Shown here: positions 27,101-36,535 of the stretch, in pieces
Numbering within the stretch: position 1 is the stretch's first letter
Layout: every line of letters begins with the position of its first letter
DNA from: Pacificimonas sp963710205
GTDB taxonomy: Bacteria > Pseudomonadota > Alphaproteobacteria > Sphingomonadales > Sphingomonadaceae
Assembly: GCA_963710205.1 (NCBI GenBank)
Contig: CAVPZG010000007.1
Coordinates: forward strand, 215,413 to 279,412
DNA length: 64,000 nt
Direction: 5' to 3'
Translations under genes and position numbers: made by a program
Notes under the pieces: generated by a model
The model's database searches: none
Seen by the model: only the letters and a program-made list of their open reading frames with translations
Told to the model about the DNA's origin: nothing

Positions 27101-27408
27101 TGAAACTCTACCAGCTTCATCTTGACGCAAGTGGGCTTCATGACACCCTTCCGCTTCGGAAGATCGAAGCAGGTCCGCGTGCGGCTCCGTACAGGCTTCA
27201 GCCAGTTGCCGAACCGCTTCACCCTCAATTTTTGCGCCGGGTCGAACCCGACCCGCGCTGCCGAAACGAGCTTTACGCCCACTGCGCCGACAGAGCTGCG
27301 CGCCTTTGCCGAAAAGGGCGCTGCGAGCGTGGTGAAGACGGTCGTCAGACCAACCATTAGGAGAAGACTGCCTTGGGAAAGCACGTTGCGAAAATGATTA
27401 TCTGTCAT
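27097..27408 (-). CDS. Hypothetical small protein with signal-peptide-like N-terminus
   Basis: The 103-residue ORF begins MTDNHFRNVLSQGSLLLMVGLTTVFTTLAAPFSAKA, which looks like an export signal or a single membrane anchor. The rest is basic (VGVKLVSAARVGFDPAQKLRVKRFGNWLKPVRSRTRTC) with two Cys near the end. No clear ribosome-binding site precedes the ATG. It overlaps the next ORF by four bases. I do not recognise the family. Confidence 0.42.
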   Translation of the reverse strand: MTDNHFRNVLSQGSLLLMVGLTTVFTTLAAPFSAKARSSVGAVGVKLVSAARVGFDPAQKLRVKRFGNWLKPVRSRTRTCFDLPKRKGVMKPTCVKMKLVEFQ

Positions 27409-27522
27409 GGATCAATAACGGGTCCTCCGCCCCATATGTTCCATATTTATGCAAATAAAATAACTGTTTACGGGACTTTAACCATTCAACATCCGGTACA
27501 GAAATCAGCAATCGGAAACAAA

Positions 27523-28770
27523 TCAGTCGACCCGCCTGCCGCCCTTGATGACAGCAACAGGTGTTTCCAGCTCGGCTACATTGGCGAGTGGATCGCCTTT
27601 TACCGCAACCATGTCACCAAAAGCGCCAACCTTCAAAAGGCCGACCTCGCCGGTCCGTCCCAGCGCATCCGCGGCGTTGACCGTCGCCGCCTGAATAGCT
27701 TGCAGGGGGGTCATGCCAAACCGCACCATGACGGCAAACTGGCCTGCATTCTGCCCATGCGGATAAATTGCCGCGTCGGACCCGAAAACCATTTTCACGC
27801 CAGCCTCGACCGCGCGGCGGAAACTTTCACGCTGAACCTTGCTGACCTGCCGTTCTTTCGCCAGATTTTCCTCACGCACCCCGTTCTTTTCGCCCTCTGA
27901 CAGCGTGTAGTCGGTGTTGTAGATGTCCATCGACAAATAGGTCCCGCGCTCTTTTGCAAGGCGGATTGCTTCATCATCCAGAAAACTGGCATGTTCCACG
28001 GTCGTGACGCCGCCGCGGATTGCGGCCTTGATACCGTCCGTGCCATGCGCATGGGCGGCAACTTTCAGGCCCAGCAATGACGCGGCATCGACGGCCGCGC
28101 GAATCTCTTCCTCGGTCAACTGCTGCTCACCGACCTTCGTACCCTTTGAGAACACGCCTCCGGTCGCGCAGATCTTGATGACCTCCGCGCCGTATTTCCG
28201 CATCCAGCGGACCCGCTGGCGCATTTCCTCGGGACCATTGGCAACGCCGCGTGCCGTCACGTCCATGCTGGGCGGGAAGCTATTGTCATCGCAATGTCCG
28301 CCTGTCGCGCCGATCGCATGTCCGGCGGGAACGATGCGCGGCCCCGGTGTCCGCCCCTCCTCGACGGCCTGCTTCAGGCCAACGTCGGCGAAATTGTCGG
28401 AGCCCACGTTTCGGACGGTTGTGAAGCCCGCCTTTAACGTAGCCTCGGCATTGGGGGCCGCCATGATGGTCCAGAAACTATCGGTATACTCCAGCCCGCG
28501 CCAGCCGCCTATGTCAGCAACGCCGGTCAGATGCACATGCATGTCAATCAAACCGGGCAGCAATGTGTGGCCGCTCAGATCGATCCGCTTCGCATCAGCG
28601 GGCGCACCCGAACCATCCAGGGAAACAATGCGCCCATCGGTAACGACGATCTGGGGCGTGTTCACATAGCGCCCGCTTTCCACATCCAGCATGCGGTCGG
28701 CCGTGATGACAGTCGTTTCAGCGAAGGCGGGGGCAGCGATCAGCGCCAGCAGCGAAAGGCATGTTTTCAT
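27523..28770 (-). CDS. Exported amidohydrolase, imidazolonepropionase/Xaa-Pro dipeptidase-like
   Basis: The 415-residue protein has a signal peptide (MKTCLSLLALIAAPAFAE) and so acts in the periplasm. It has the TIM-barrel amidohydrolase metal site: HVHL (LPGLIDMHVHLTG, about residues 78-81), a central Lys (AEVIKICATGG), HAHG (VAAHAHGTDG), VEHASFLD, and FGSDAAIYPHGQNAGQF with the final Asp. Related enzymes hydrolyse cyclic amides or proline dipeptides. The ending GDMVAVKGDPLANVAELETPVAVIKGGRRV is typical. The substrate is unknown. Confidence 0.87.
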   Translation of the reverse strand: MKTCLSLLALIAAPAFAETTVITADRMLDVESGRYVNTPQIVVTDGRIVSLDGSGAPADAKRIDLSGHTLLPGLIDMHVHLTGVADIGGWRGLEYTDSFWTIMAAPNAEATLKAGFTTVRNVGSDNFADVGLKQAVEEGRTPGPRIVPAGHAIGATGGHCDDNSFPPSMDVTARGVANGPEEMRQRVRWMRKYGAEVIKICATGGVFSKGTKVGEQQLTEEEIRAAVDAASLLGLKVAAHAHGTDGIKAAIRGGVTTVEHASFLDDEAIRLAKERGTYLSMDIYNTDYTLSEGEKNGVREENLAKERQVSKVQRESFRRAVEAGVKMVFGSDAAIYPHGQNAGQFAVMVRFGMTPLQAIQAATVNAADALGRTGEVGLLKVGAFGDMVAVKGDPLANVAELETPVAVIKGGRRVD

Positions 28771-28812
28771 TCATGATGCCATAGCCACGAATTTGCAGGC
28801 TCGGCAAGTGAT

Positions 28813-29130
28813 TCAGCCTAGCTGGCCGACCAGCTTGCGGTAGATCGGCGGATAAAGCGGCTTCACAAAGGCGCAGCCATAATAGCCCTGCCCTGCCCTG
28901 ACGACGACAGCTTCGAACCCGCGTATGTCTTCAACGCGCAGGCGCAGCACGGTGCCGGTCGGGATGAAGATAGGACTTTCAAAGCGAAACCCGGTCATGG
29001 ACAGATCCTTGACGACGCCGTTGACGCGCATGGTTCCGCTGTGCCGCGCCTCGGCACCAAGCTCTACCGGCAGCCTTTCGGCGCCGCGCATGTCGGTATC
29101 CGTCTCAACAAAAGCAACATTCGCCGCCAT
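28813..29130 (-). CDS. PilZ-domain protein
   Basis: The 105-residue protein is a single PilZ domain. R-x4-E-like start (ADTDMRGAERLPVELGAEARHSG) and the conserved D-x-S-x-x-G-x-x-F pattern in VKDLSMTGFRFES fit the c-di-GMP-binding fold. The full RxxxR/DxSxxG pair is only partly visible, so binding is not certain. A GGDEF protein is encoded 5 kb away, but no direct link is shown. Confidence 0.75.
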   Translation of the reverse strand: MAANVAFVETDTDMRGAERLPVELGAEARHSGTMRVNGVVKDLSMTGFRFESPIFIPTGTVLRLRVEDIRGFEAVVVRAGQGYYGCAFVKPLYPPIYRKLVGQLG

Positions 29131-29199
29131 AAGGCACCTCCCAAGAGTGCGATATGGCTATCAGGAAAGCGTCAATAACTCCTAAACCGTAATGGTCCG

Positions 29200-29580
29200 T
29201 TACGGACGTAATTGGGCAGGCATCGTCTTTAGGTTCTTCGGCGTTACCTTCCAGCGAAGAGGATTTTCATATTCGAAGTCCATTTTCACGTTCATGTCGG
29301 CACGGCGGATTTGAATGAGAACGGTCTTCCAGTCGCCCTGCCCCGAATCCGCCATGGCCTTGTGCAGGTCGCGCAGACGATAGTGCAGGTCCTTGTTGCG
29401 CGGCGTGCCCGCCTTCGGCACGCCATTGGCATCGTAGCTGTAGCCGCTGATCTGCGTAGCGCCTTCGCCATATATCCCTACGACGGAAATGCCATCCCAG
29501 TCCCGGTCGGCATATTTCTCGTCCTGTACGATCATGGTGCCGATCTCGTGTATCAGCGCATCGGCGGGCATGTTGTCCAT
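29200..29580 (-). CDS. Probable immunity protein for the adjacent nuclease toxin (YezG/DUF600-like)
   Basis: The 126-residue acidic protein starts five bases after the stop of the nuclease toxin gene. The C-terminal stretch MNVKMDFEYENPLRWKVTPKNLKTM resembles the ending of YezG/DUF600-type immunity proteins of polymorphic toxin systems, and the N-terminal EIGTMIVQDEKYADRDWDGISVVGIYGEGATQISGYSYD fits the alternating strands of that fold. It should neutralise the nuclease domain by direct binding in the cytosol. The family label is by recognition only; the genetic context is the stronger argument. Confidence 0.7.
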   Translation of the reverse strand: MDNMPADALIHEIGTMIVQDEKYADRDWDGISVVGIYGEGATQISGYSYDANGVPKAGTPRNKDLHYRLRDLHKAMADSGQGDWKTVLIQIRRADMNVKMDFEYENPLRWKVTPKNLKTMPAQLRP

Positions 29581-29585
29581 AAGGG

Positions 29586-31205
29586 CTAGTTATCCATCAG
29601 CATGTCTATGTCCGAACGGGCTACCCGGTCGAACCCCTGTCCGGCCACGTTATCGAACATGGCCGAATTTTCATAGACGATGTCGCCTGTCCCCGGATTG
29701 ATGACCTCATATTCCACATGCACGTCATTCGGCCGCCCGGAACGGAAGTCATCGAGGTCGATCCGAACCCGGACCTCGGCACCAGCATTGATCCAGTCGG
29801 CGATTTCATTCTCGAATCTCTTGTAGGCCGACGTGTTGAAATTGGCATTCTGCGGGAACAGATTGATATCGCCCTGATCGGGCATGAATCGGTGGGCAAC
29901 GATGTGCCCGCCCTGATCGCCCTCAATGCCTGCTTGTCCAACTCGCCGAGTGGCAGCGATTTCGTCGGGTGAGCGTACCGCACCAGTCGTGACGTTCGAA
30001 AGCGTCGCTTCAGCGCGGATCGTCTGCCCCTCCGCATTAACGGTATAGACGACTTCATTTCCATTGGCGCGCCGGGTCGTCTGCGTGACGATTTCCGCGG
30101 CATCATCGACCAGCCGCCCGCCGCCTTCCGCCAGATCGTCGGCGGCACTAGCGGGAATGTCGTCCGCACTGCGCAGGACCACCTCGGCAATCTCGTCGCC
30201 ATTGCGCGCAAGAAATTTGATGCCGCCCTTGGCAATGCCATAGCCGCCCGCCGCTATCTCGACCGCCTGTGCGATGACCGCACCCCCTGCCTGCGCGCGG
30301 TTGGTCATATCGAACGTCGGAATGCTGTCGGATGCAATGTAGGCGTCAACACCGGAATAGGTGCCGCGCACCCACTCGGCGCTGCCGTCGGCACCCGCGG
30401 CATCTAGCCCGCCCGCGATCAGCCGGCTGGGCGATGTCAGCCACCAGTTGAGGCTGTCATTGGTAATTTCATAAAGGTCGCTAAAACCATTCGCAACGGC
30501 CTTGGCACCACCAATCACGCCCTGGCCCGGATGATTTAGCGCCAGCGTGACATTCTCGTCCCAGGTTGCGCCGCCCCCCAGCAGGCGATTGAGCTCACCG
30601 ACCTGCTCCGCAGTCAGTTCACGGTCGAGGACGAGCTTGGTAGCGACCGCACCAGCGGGATCGCTCTCGGCAATGTGCGCCAGATCATAGGCGAGCTCGT
30701 TGACGTTGAGAACTTCGGTTCTATCCCGTCCGCGCCTGCTAACCTGTACGCCGATATTGTCGTCGATCAAATGCGCGGCGCTCGTCTCTGCCACGGCCTC
30801 ATCAACGATAACCTCGCCGCTTAATCGATCACCGGCCAGGCTGGCAAAGGCAGCGCCCTGCTCGGCTATGGCACGGTTCAAATCCTCATTGAAGTGGCCG
30901 AGCTGAGCCGGCGTCAGCCGCGCCTCGACCTCCTCGCGAACATCCTGGGCATAGTCAGGGTCGGTGCGCGCGATCGCAAGAATATCATAGGACAACCTGT
31001 CCGTATGCACCGTGTAGACGGTGCGCTCCTCGATCGTCTTCCCGCGGCTTCCATGACCGCCCTGCACATGCGAGGTCGTATGGCTTTCCACCAGATTTGC
31101 CGCACGTTCGGCAGGGGCCGGGCGGGAACGCTCCGGACTTGGCGGGGGAGAGCGAAACTGACTGGGATTGATGCGGCTGCCGTCCGCACCCTCGATCAAC
31201 GCCAT
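29586..31205 (-). CDS. Polymorphic toxin with C-terminal DNA/RNA non-specific endonuclease domain
   Basis: The 539-residue protein ends (residues 429-539) in a DNA/RNA non-specific endonuclease domain: GDQGGHIVAHRFMPDQGDINLFPQNANFNTSAYKRFENEIADWI, with the catalytic His in GGH and the metal-binding Asn in NANFN. Before it are two copies of a ~46-residue repeat (about 66-112 and 164-210; LSYDILAIARTDPDYA... and LAYDLAHIAESDPAGA..., both ending LTxxQxGxxN). Next come a Gly/Ala-rich amphipathic middle part (225-330) and an Asp/Ala/Glu linker. The N-terminus is Pro/Ser-rich and lacks a signal peptide, and no RHS or VgrG marker is present, so the export route is unknown. The immunity gene follows directly. 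Confidence 0.8.
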   Translation of the reverse strand: MALIEGADGSRINPSQFRSPPPSPERSRPAPAERAANLVESHTTSHVQGGHGSRGKTIEERTVYTVHTDRLSYDILAIARTDPDYAQDVREEVEARLTPAQLGHFNEDLNRAIAEQGAAFASLAGDRLSGEVIVDEAVAETSAAHLIDDNIGVQVSRRGRDRTEVLNVNELAYDLAHIAESDPAGAVATKLVLDRELTAEQVGELNRLLGGGATWDENVTLALNHPGQGVIGGAKAVANGFSDLYEITNDSLNWWLTSPSRLIAGGLDAAGADGSAEWVRGTYSGVDAYIASDSIPTFDMTNRAQAGGAVIAQAVEIAAGGYGIAKGGIKFLARNGDEIAEVVLRSADDIPASAADDLAEGGGRLVDDAAEIVTQTTRRANGNEVVYTVNAEGQTIRAEATLSNVTTGAVRSPDEIAATRRVGQAGIEGDQGGHIVAHRFMPDQGDINLFPQNANFNTSAYKRFENEIADWINAGAEVRVRIDLDDFRSGRPNDVHVEYEVINPGTGDIVYENSAMFDNVAGQGFDRVARSDIDMLMDN

Positions 31206-31300
31206 AACAGAAACTCCGACCTGACTTGGTCGATAGAACCTGCCGCTTCAGTTCAGCTCATGATATGCGGGGGTTCCCGTAAACCGGTAACCGCCATCGT

Positions 31301-33991
31301 TCAGACCGCGCCGTGGCAATGTTTGTATTTGCGCCCGGAACCGCAGGGACAGGGGGAATTGCGACTGACGGTGCCCGTGCCCTCCGGCAATGGTTTTTTC
31401 GCCCGCTGCGACGGCCCCGGGGTGTCGGTGTGCGGAAAACTGTCATCCTCGCCCGTGAACGGATCGATATGCGTCGTAATGAATTCGCTTGGCGCGGGTT
31501 CCGGGCGCGGTTCCGCCAGCCGGGCATTGGCAAGCATCCGCGTCACATCCTCGCGGATCGTGGCCAGCATCAGCTCGAAGAGCTGAAACGCTTCCTGCTT
31601 ATATTCATTGATCGGCTGCTTCTGCGCATAGGCGCGCAGATGGATGGAACCGCGCAGGGCGTCGAGTGTCGCCAAATGCTCCTTCCAGCGTGTGTCGATG
31701 GCCTGCAGCATGAAGCTTTTTTCGACCTCGAACCACTGGCCTTCTGGCAGATGCGCGATTTTCTCCTGCAGGACCTCGGCGGCGCGCTGATTGATACGCT
31801 CGATAAAGATCTCCTGATCGACGGCATCCTCTTCCATCCATTCGTGAAAGGGCAGGTCCAGGCCCATGACACGCAATGTCTCTTCGCGCAGTCCTTCCAC
31901 ATCCCATTTTTCCGGATAGGCGGACGCGGGTGCGTATGAGAAAACCATGTCCGTGACCGTTTCAGCGCGCATCTCTTCAACGACATCATCGACCCGCTCG
32001 GAGTCCATGACCTCCTCACGCTGCTCGTAAATGACCTTGCGCTGGTCATTCATGACATCGTCATATTGCAGCAGGTTCTTGCGCACGTCATAGTTTCGCG
32101 CCTCGACCTTTTTCTGCGCGGTTTCAATGGCCTTCGATATCCACGGATGCTCGATCGCTTCGCCGTCCTCTAGGCCCGACTGCATCATCCGGTTGAGAAG
32201 GTTTGCCTGACCGAAAATACGCAGCAGGTCATCGTCCAGAGAGAGGAAGAAGCGGCTGACGCCGGGATCGCCCTGACGGCCAGCGCGTCCGCGCAGCTGA
32301 TTGTCGATACGGCGGCTCTCATGCCGCTCGGTGCCGAGCACGAACAGCCCGCCTGCCGCCAGCACGGCATCACGCTCCGCCTTGATTTCTTCACGAATAC
32401 GATCTGTCTCGCGGTCCTTTTCGGGGCCATCCTCCATAGATGACAGCTCGTCGTTGACGCGGAATTCGAGGTTGCCGCCCAGTTGGATGTCGGTCCCGCG
32501 GCCCGCCATGTTGGTCGCGATGGTAACGGCTCCCAGGCGACCTGCCTGCGCGACGATATGCGCCTCCTGCTCATGAAAACGCGCGTTCAGGACGCTGTGA
32601 TCGACTCCCTCTTTCTTCAGATATTCCGACAGCATTTCCGACTTCTCGATGCTCGTCGTACCAACCAGCGTAGGCTGACCTTTCTTACTGGCCTCCCGGA
32701 TAGCCTCGACGATGGCGCCGAACTTGTCCGTGGCGTTCTTGAAGAACTGGTCGTCATGATCCTCGCGCTGCACGGGCACATTCGTCGGAATTTCCACCGT
32801 ATTCAATTTGTAGATTTCATAGAATTCCGCCGCCTCGGTCGCCGCCGTACCGGTCATGCCGCTAAGTTTGGGATACATGCGGAAATAATTCTGAAAGGTG
32901 ATGGTGGCGAGAGTCTGGTTCTCCGCCTTTATGTCGACGCCTTCTTTCGCCTCGACGGCCTGATGCAGGCCGTCTGACCAGCGGCGGCCATCCATCATGC
33001 GACCGGTAAATTCGTCGATGATGACGATCTTGCCGTCCTTGACGATATAATCCTTGTCTTTCTTGAACATCTTGATCGCGCGGAGCGCCTGGTTTGTGTG
33101 GTGCACCACCTGCGTATTTTCGATGTCGTAAAGGTTCGCGCCCTGCATCAGCCCGGCGTCCTCCAGCAGGCGCTCGACCCGCTCAGTACCGTCTTCGGTC
33201 AGGATGATCGATTTCTGCTTTTCATCGATCTCGTAATCATCGTCACCCAGCTGGCGAACGATGGCATCAACCTTGATGTACATGTCCGACTTGTCCTCGG
33301 TCGGGCCGGAAATGATCAGCGGCGTACGCGCCTCGTCGACCAGAACGGAGTCGACCTCGTCGATAACGGCGAAGTTGAAGGGGCGCTGTACCATGGCGTC
33401 GCGCGAATATTTCATATTGTCGCGCAGATAATCGAACCCGAACTCGTTGTTGGTGCCATAGGTGATGTCGCAGGCATAGGCACGCCGGCGCTCGTCCTCG
33501 GGCAGGTCGGGAATGATGACGCCTACCGTCAGCCCCAGGAATTTATAGACCTGCGACATCCATGCGGCATCGCGGCTGGCCAAATAGTCGTTAACGGTGA
33601 CGACATGGACGCCCTTACCTTCCAGCGCGTTCAGATAGACCGCGAGTGTGGCCACCAGCGTCTTGCCTTCGCCCGTCCGCATCTCGGCGATCTCACCGCG
33701 ATGAAGGACGATGCCGCCGACCATCTGCACATCGAAGTGCCGCATGCCCATGCGCCGCTTCGCGGCTTCGCGAACGACCGCGAAGGCTTCCGGCAGGATC
33801 TTGTCTAACGTCTCGCCCGCCGCCAGCCGCTCACGGAAATGCGGAGTTTTCGCCGCCAGTTCGTCATCCGTCAGCGCTGCCATCTCCGGCTCGTGCGCGC
33901 CGATCTTCTGCACGATGGAATCCAGCGAGCGAACATAGCGGTCGTTGGAAGAGCCAAAGAGGCGCTTCGCAATCCGATTCATACCGAGCAT
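31301..33991 (-). CDS. secA: Protein translocase ATPase SecA
   Basis: This is the motor of Sec-dependent export. MRTGEGKTLVATL is the Walker A, VIDEVDSVLVDEARTPLIISGP the DEVD Walker B, and the helicase motifs MAGRGTDIQLGG and GRAGRQGDPG follow. The preprotein cross-linking, scaffold and wing domains are present, and the C-terminus ends in the zinc-binding SEC-C motif SPCPCGSGRKYKHCHG. Length 896 residues. An alternative start is Met4 (33982). It is transcribed toward the toxin gene, 95 bases upstream of it. Confidence 0.98.
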   Translation of the reverse strand: MLGMNRIAKRLFGSSNDRYVRSLDSIVQKIGAHEPEMAALTDDELAAKTPHFRERLAAGETLDKILPEAFAVVREAAKRRMGMRHFDVQMVGGIVLHRGEIAEMRTGEGKTLVATLAVYLNALEGKGVHVVTVNDYLASRDAAWMSQVYKFLGLTVGVIIPDLPEDERRRAYACDITYGTNNEFGFDYLRDNMKYSRDAMVQRPFNFAVIDEVDSVLVDEARTPLIISGPTEDKSDMYIKVDAIVRQLGDDDYEIDEKQKSIILTEDGTERVERLLEDAGLMQGANLYDIENTQVVHHTNQALRAIKMFKKDKDYIVKDGKIVIIDEFTGRMMDGRRWSDGLHQAVEAKEGVDIKAENQTLATITFQNYFRMYPKLSGMTGTAATEAAEFYEIYKLNTVEIPTNVPVQREDHDDQFFKNATDKFGAIVEAIREASKKGQPTLVGTTSIEKSEMLSEYLKKEGVDHSVLNARFHEQEAHIVAQAGRLGAVTIATNMAGRGTDIQLGGNLEFRVNDELSSMEDGPEKDRETDRIREEIKAERDAVLAAGGLFVLGTERHESRRIDNQLRGRAGRQGDPGVSRFFLSLDDDLLRIFGQANLLNRMMQSGLEDGEAIEHPWISKAIETAQKKVEARNYDVRKNLLQYDDVMNDQRKVIYEQREEVMDSERVDDVVEEMRAETVTDMVFSYAPASAYPEKWDVEGLREETLRVMGLDLPFHEWMEEDAVDQEIFIERINQRAAEVLQEKIAHLPEGQWFEVEKSFMLQAIDTRWKEHLATLDALRGSIHLRAYAQKQPINEYKQEAFQLFELMLATIREDVTRMLANARLAEPRPEPAPSEFITTHIDPFTGEDDSFPHTDTPGPSQRAKKPLPEGTGTVSRNSPCPCGSGRKYKHCHGAV

Positions 33992-34125
33992 TTGTAATCC
34001 TTGTCGTGCTGCCCGCTGACACCGGAACGCTCCGATGGCTGCGCTGGCCTGAAACCCTTAAGGCGCGACATAGGTACGCCCCCCTTAAGGGTCAATGAAA
34101 CTGAATGGCAGTGGCGGCTTGTCGA

Positions 34126-35124
34126 TCAACTGTTGGAATGCACGACAGCCCTTCCACGGCCTTCTGATTTCGCGCGGTACAGTGCCGCGTCCGCAAGGCG
34201 GCGCAGCATCCTGATGTCGGACGCCTGTTCGGGATAAAGCGCCGCGCCAACGCTAAAGCGCACCTGATCGCCCTCCGCGGGACGCAAGGCTGACGTCGCC
34301 AGCGCCTGCAACATGGCAGCGCTTTCGACATCCGGGATGACGATGCCGAATTCATCGCCGCCGATGCGCGCCACCGTGGCGGGTGCGGAAAACAGGTTTC
34401 GCAAATGCGCGGCGACACCGCAAAGCGCCTTGTCGCCTTCCTCATGTCCGTGCGTATCGTTGATCCGCTTGAAATTGTCGACGTCGATAAACAACAGGCC
34501 GCAGCTCCCCCGGCCCTTATCCGCGGCGGAAATGGCCGCGGTCAGCATGTCATGGAACAGCGCGCGATTCGGCAGGCCCGTCAACGGGTCGTGTAGTGCC
34601 AGCCAGCGGATACGTTCCTCACTCTTGCGACGTTCGGTCATATCCGCCCGGGTGCCGATCATGCGAAGCGCGCGGCCGCTCTCACTTCGCTCCACAACCC
34701 GCGCGCGCTCCAATATCCAGACCCAGCCGCCATTCTTGCAACGCATCCGGTGTTCGTCGGCGACCATGTCCTTGCTGCCCTTGGCGCAGGCTTTCAGTAA
34801 TTTTTCCCAGCGCGGCCAGTCTTCGGGGTGGAAATAGTCTTTCGCGCCAAGCGTGTGCGTTCTGACATCGCCGGGTTCGTATCCCTGGACGGCAAGCGCA
34901 CTGTCCGACATCCAGACATCGCCTGTCACCATGTCCCAGTCCCAGACACCAAAGCCTGTGGCATCAAGCGCCAGAGACAGGCGCGCCTCGGCTGTGGAGT
35001 GGCGGGCATTCGACAGGCGGAGCGCGGCGTTTTCCGCACTCAAACGGGCGATCTCGGCATGGGCATCGTCGGCTGGCCGCAGCGTTTCAGGTGCTGTCCC
35101 GGTTCGTGGATTCCGTTCGCGCAT
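34126..35124 (-). CDS. PAS-GGDEF diguanylate cyclase
   Basis: The 332-residue cytoplasmic protein has a short coiled segment (AEIARLSAENAALRLSNARHS), a PAS domain with a PAC-like end (LSLALDATGFGVWDWDMVTGDVWMSD...RALRMIGTRADMTERRKSEERI), then a GGDEF domain (LALHDPLTGLPNRALFHDML...RIGGDEFGIVIP). The intact GGDEF motif predicts c-di-GMP synthesis. The position usually holding the RxxD inhibitory site reads SAPA, so product inhibition through the I-site is not expected. ATG 35124 is used; a TTG lies one codon before. Divergent from argJ. Confidence 0.9.
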   Translation of the reverse strand: MRERNPRTGTAPETLRPADDAHAEIARLSAENAALRLSNARHSTAEARLSLALDATGFGVWDWDMVTGDVWMSDSALAVQGYEPGDVRTHTLGAKDYFHPEDWPRWEKLLKACAKGSKDMVADEHRMRCKNGGWVWILERARVVERSESGRALRMIGTRADMTERRKSEERIRWLALHDPLTGLPNRALFHDMLTAAISAADKGRGSCGLLFIDVDNFKRINDTHGHEEGDKALCGVAAHLRNLFSAPATVARIGGDEFGIVIPDVESAAMLQALATSALRPAEGDQVRFSVGAALYPEQASDIRMLRRLADAALYRAKSEGRGRAVVHSNS

Positions 35125-35304
35125 CAACCATTCCCGTCCGTAAAACGACTCAAAGACAACTGATACGCTGTACCCACGACTAGCATTTTTCTCTCCGCAT
35201 GCCTTGAGTTAAATCAGCATTGGCCTCGTTGCGGATTTTGCCTTGCCGCCGCCAAACTCCTAAGGCGCTGCCTTCTTTCCTTCAGGCCAAGGTAGAATAT
35301 CAAG

Positions 35305-36531
35305 GTGACCGCCCGTTCTCCGCTCGCTCCCAAGCACTTTCCCCAGCTTCCCGACATTCCCGGTGTCGACCTCGCCGTCGAACATGCCGGTTATAAGTAC
35401 AAATCCCGAATGGACCTGCTGGTTGCCCGATTCGCTGAGGGAACGCGCGTGACGGGCGTCACGACGCGATCCTCCTGCGCTTCGCCGGAAGTGGAATGGT
35501 GCCGCGAAAGGCTGCCCGCCGGAAAAGCGCGTGCGCTGGTCGTTTCATCTGGAAACTCAAACGCATTCACTGGAAAGAAGGGCCGCGCCGCCACCGACAT
35601 GATTGGGCGGAAAATCGCCGACCTGACGAGCGCACCGCTGGACGAGGTTTTCCTGTCCGCGACCGGCGTCATCGGAGTTCCGCTGCCTGCGGAACGGGCG
35701 ATGCCGGCGCTGGAGCGGGCAGTCCGCGCGAAACAGTCTGCAAGCTGGGAAGACGCGGCGAAGGCTATCTCCACCACCGATACCTTTCCCAAAGGCGCAT
35801 CCGCCACTGCAATCGTCGGCGACCAGAGCGTCAGCATTTCGGGCATAGCCAAGGGCTCTGGCATGATCGCGCCCGACATGGCGACGATGCTTGCCTATAT
35901 TTTCACCGATGCTGATATCGAAACCGCGCTATTGCAACAGATGCTGACCCGCGCAAATCACGCGACTTTCAACAGCATCACCGTCGATGGTGACACCTCA
36001 ACAAGCGACACCTTGCTGGCCTTTGCTACGGGAAAGACCGGCCCGCATATCGGCAATATGGACGATCCCGGGGCTGACGCCTTCGCTGCCGCGCTGACAG
36101 ACGTCTGCCGGGATCTGGCGCAGCAGATCGTGCGCGACGGCGAAGGCGCATCGAAATTCATCACGATCGACGTGGACGGGGCGGTCAGCGACGAAAGCGC
36201 CAGGGTCATCGCGCTTTCGATCGCCAACAGCCCGCTCGTGAAAACCGCCATTGCCGGAGAGGACGCCAATTGGGGCCGCGTTGTCATGGCGGTCGGCAAA
36301 GCGGGCGAGCCTGCCGACCGCGACCGGCTTGCCATTCGTTTCGGTAACATCATTGTCGCCGCCGATGGCGAAGTCGTGGAGGACTATGACGAGATACCGG
36401 TCGCCGCCCATCTGAAAGGGCAGGAGATCGATATTGGCGTTTCGATGAACATGGGAGAGGGCCGCGCGCGGGTCTGGACCTGCGACCTCACCCACGGTTA
36501 CATCAGCATTAATGCAGATTACAGGAGCTGA
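35305..36531 (+). CDS. argJ: Bifunctional ornithine acetyltransferase / N-acetylglutamate synthase
   Basis: ArgJ transfers acetyl from N-acetylornithine to glutamate and, in bifunctional forms, also makes N-acetylglutamate from acetyl-CoA. It is made as a precursor that cleaves itself before a conserved Thr; here the site is KGSGMIAPDMATMLAYI, with the Thr of MATML as nucleophile. VSSGNSNAFTG and SATGVIGVPLP are the substrate-binding motifs. Initiation is at GTG (35305). 408 residues, ending THGYISINADYRS. Confidence 0.96.
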   Translation: MTARSPLAPKHFPQLPDIPGVDLAVEHAGYKYKSRMDLLVARFAEGTRVTGVTTRSSCASPEVEWCRERLPAGKARALVVSSGNSNAFTGKKGRAATDMIGRKIADLTSAPLDEVFLSATGVIGVPLPAERAMPALERAVRAKQSASWEDAAKAISTTDTFPKGASATAIVGDQSVSISGIAKGSGMIAPDMATMLAYIFTDADIETALLQQMLTRANHATFNSITVDGDTSTSDTLLAFATGKTGPHIGNMDDPGADAFAAALTDVCRDLAQQIVRDGEGASKFITIDVDGAVSDESARVIALSIANSPLVKTAIAGEDANWGRVVMAVGKAGEPADRDRLAIRFGNIIVAADGEVVEDYDEIPVAAHLKGQEIDIGVSMNMGEGRARVWTCDLTHGYISINADYRS

Positions 36532-36535
36532 AGTT

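Noticed and set aside
29184..29203. Hairpin CCGTAA/TTACGG near the end of the immunity gene
   Set aside because: The stem is short and not followed by a T-run on the coding strand, so it was not listed as a terminator.
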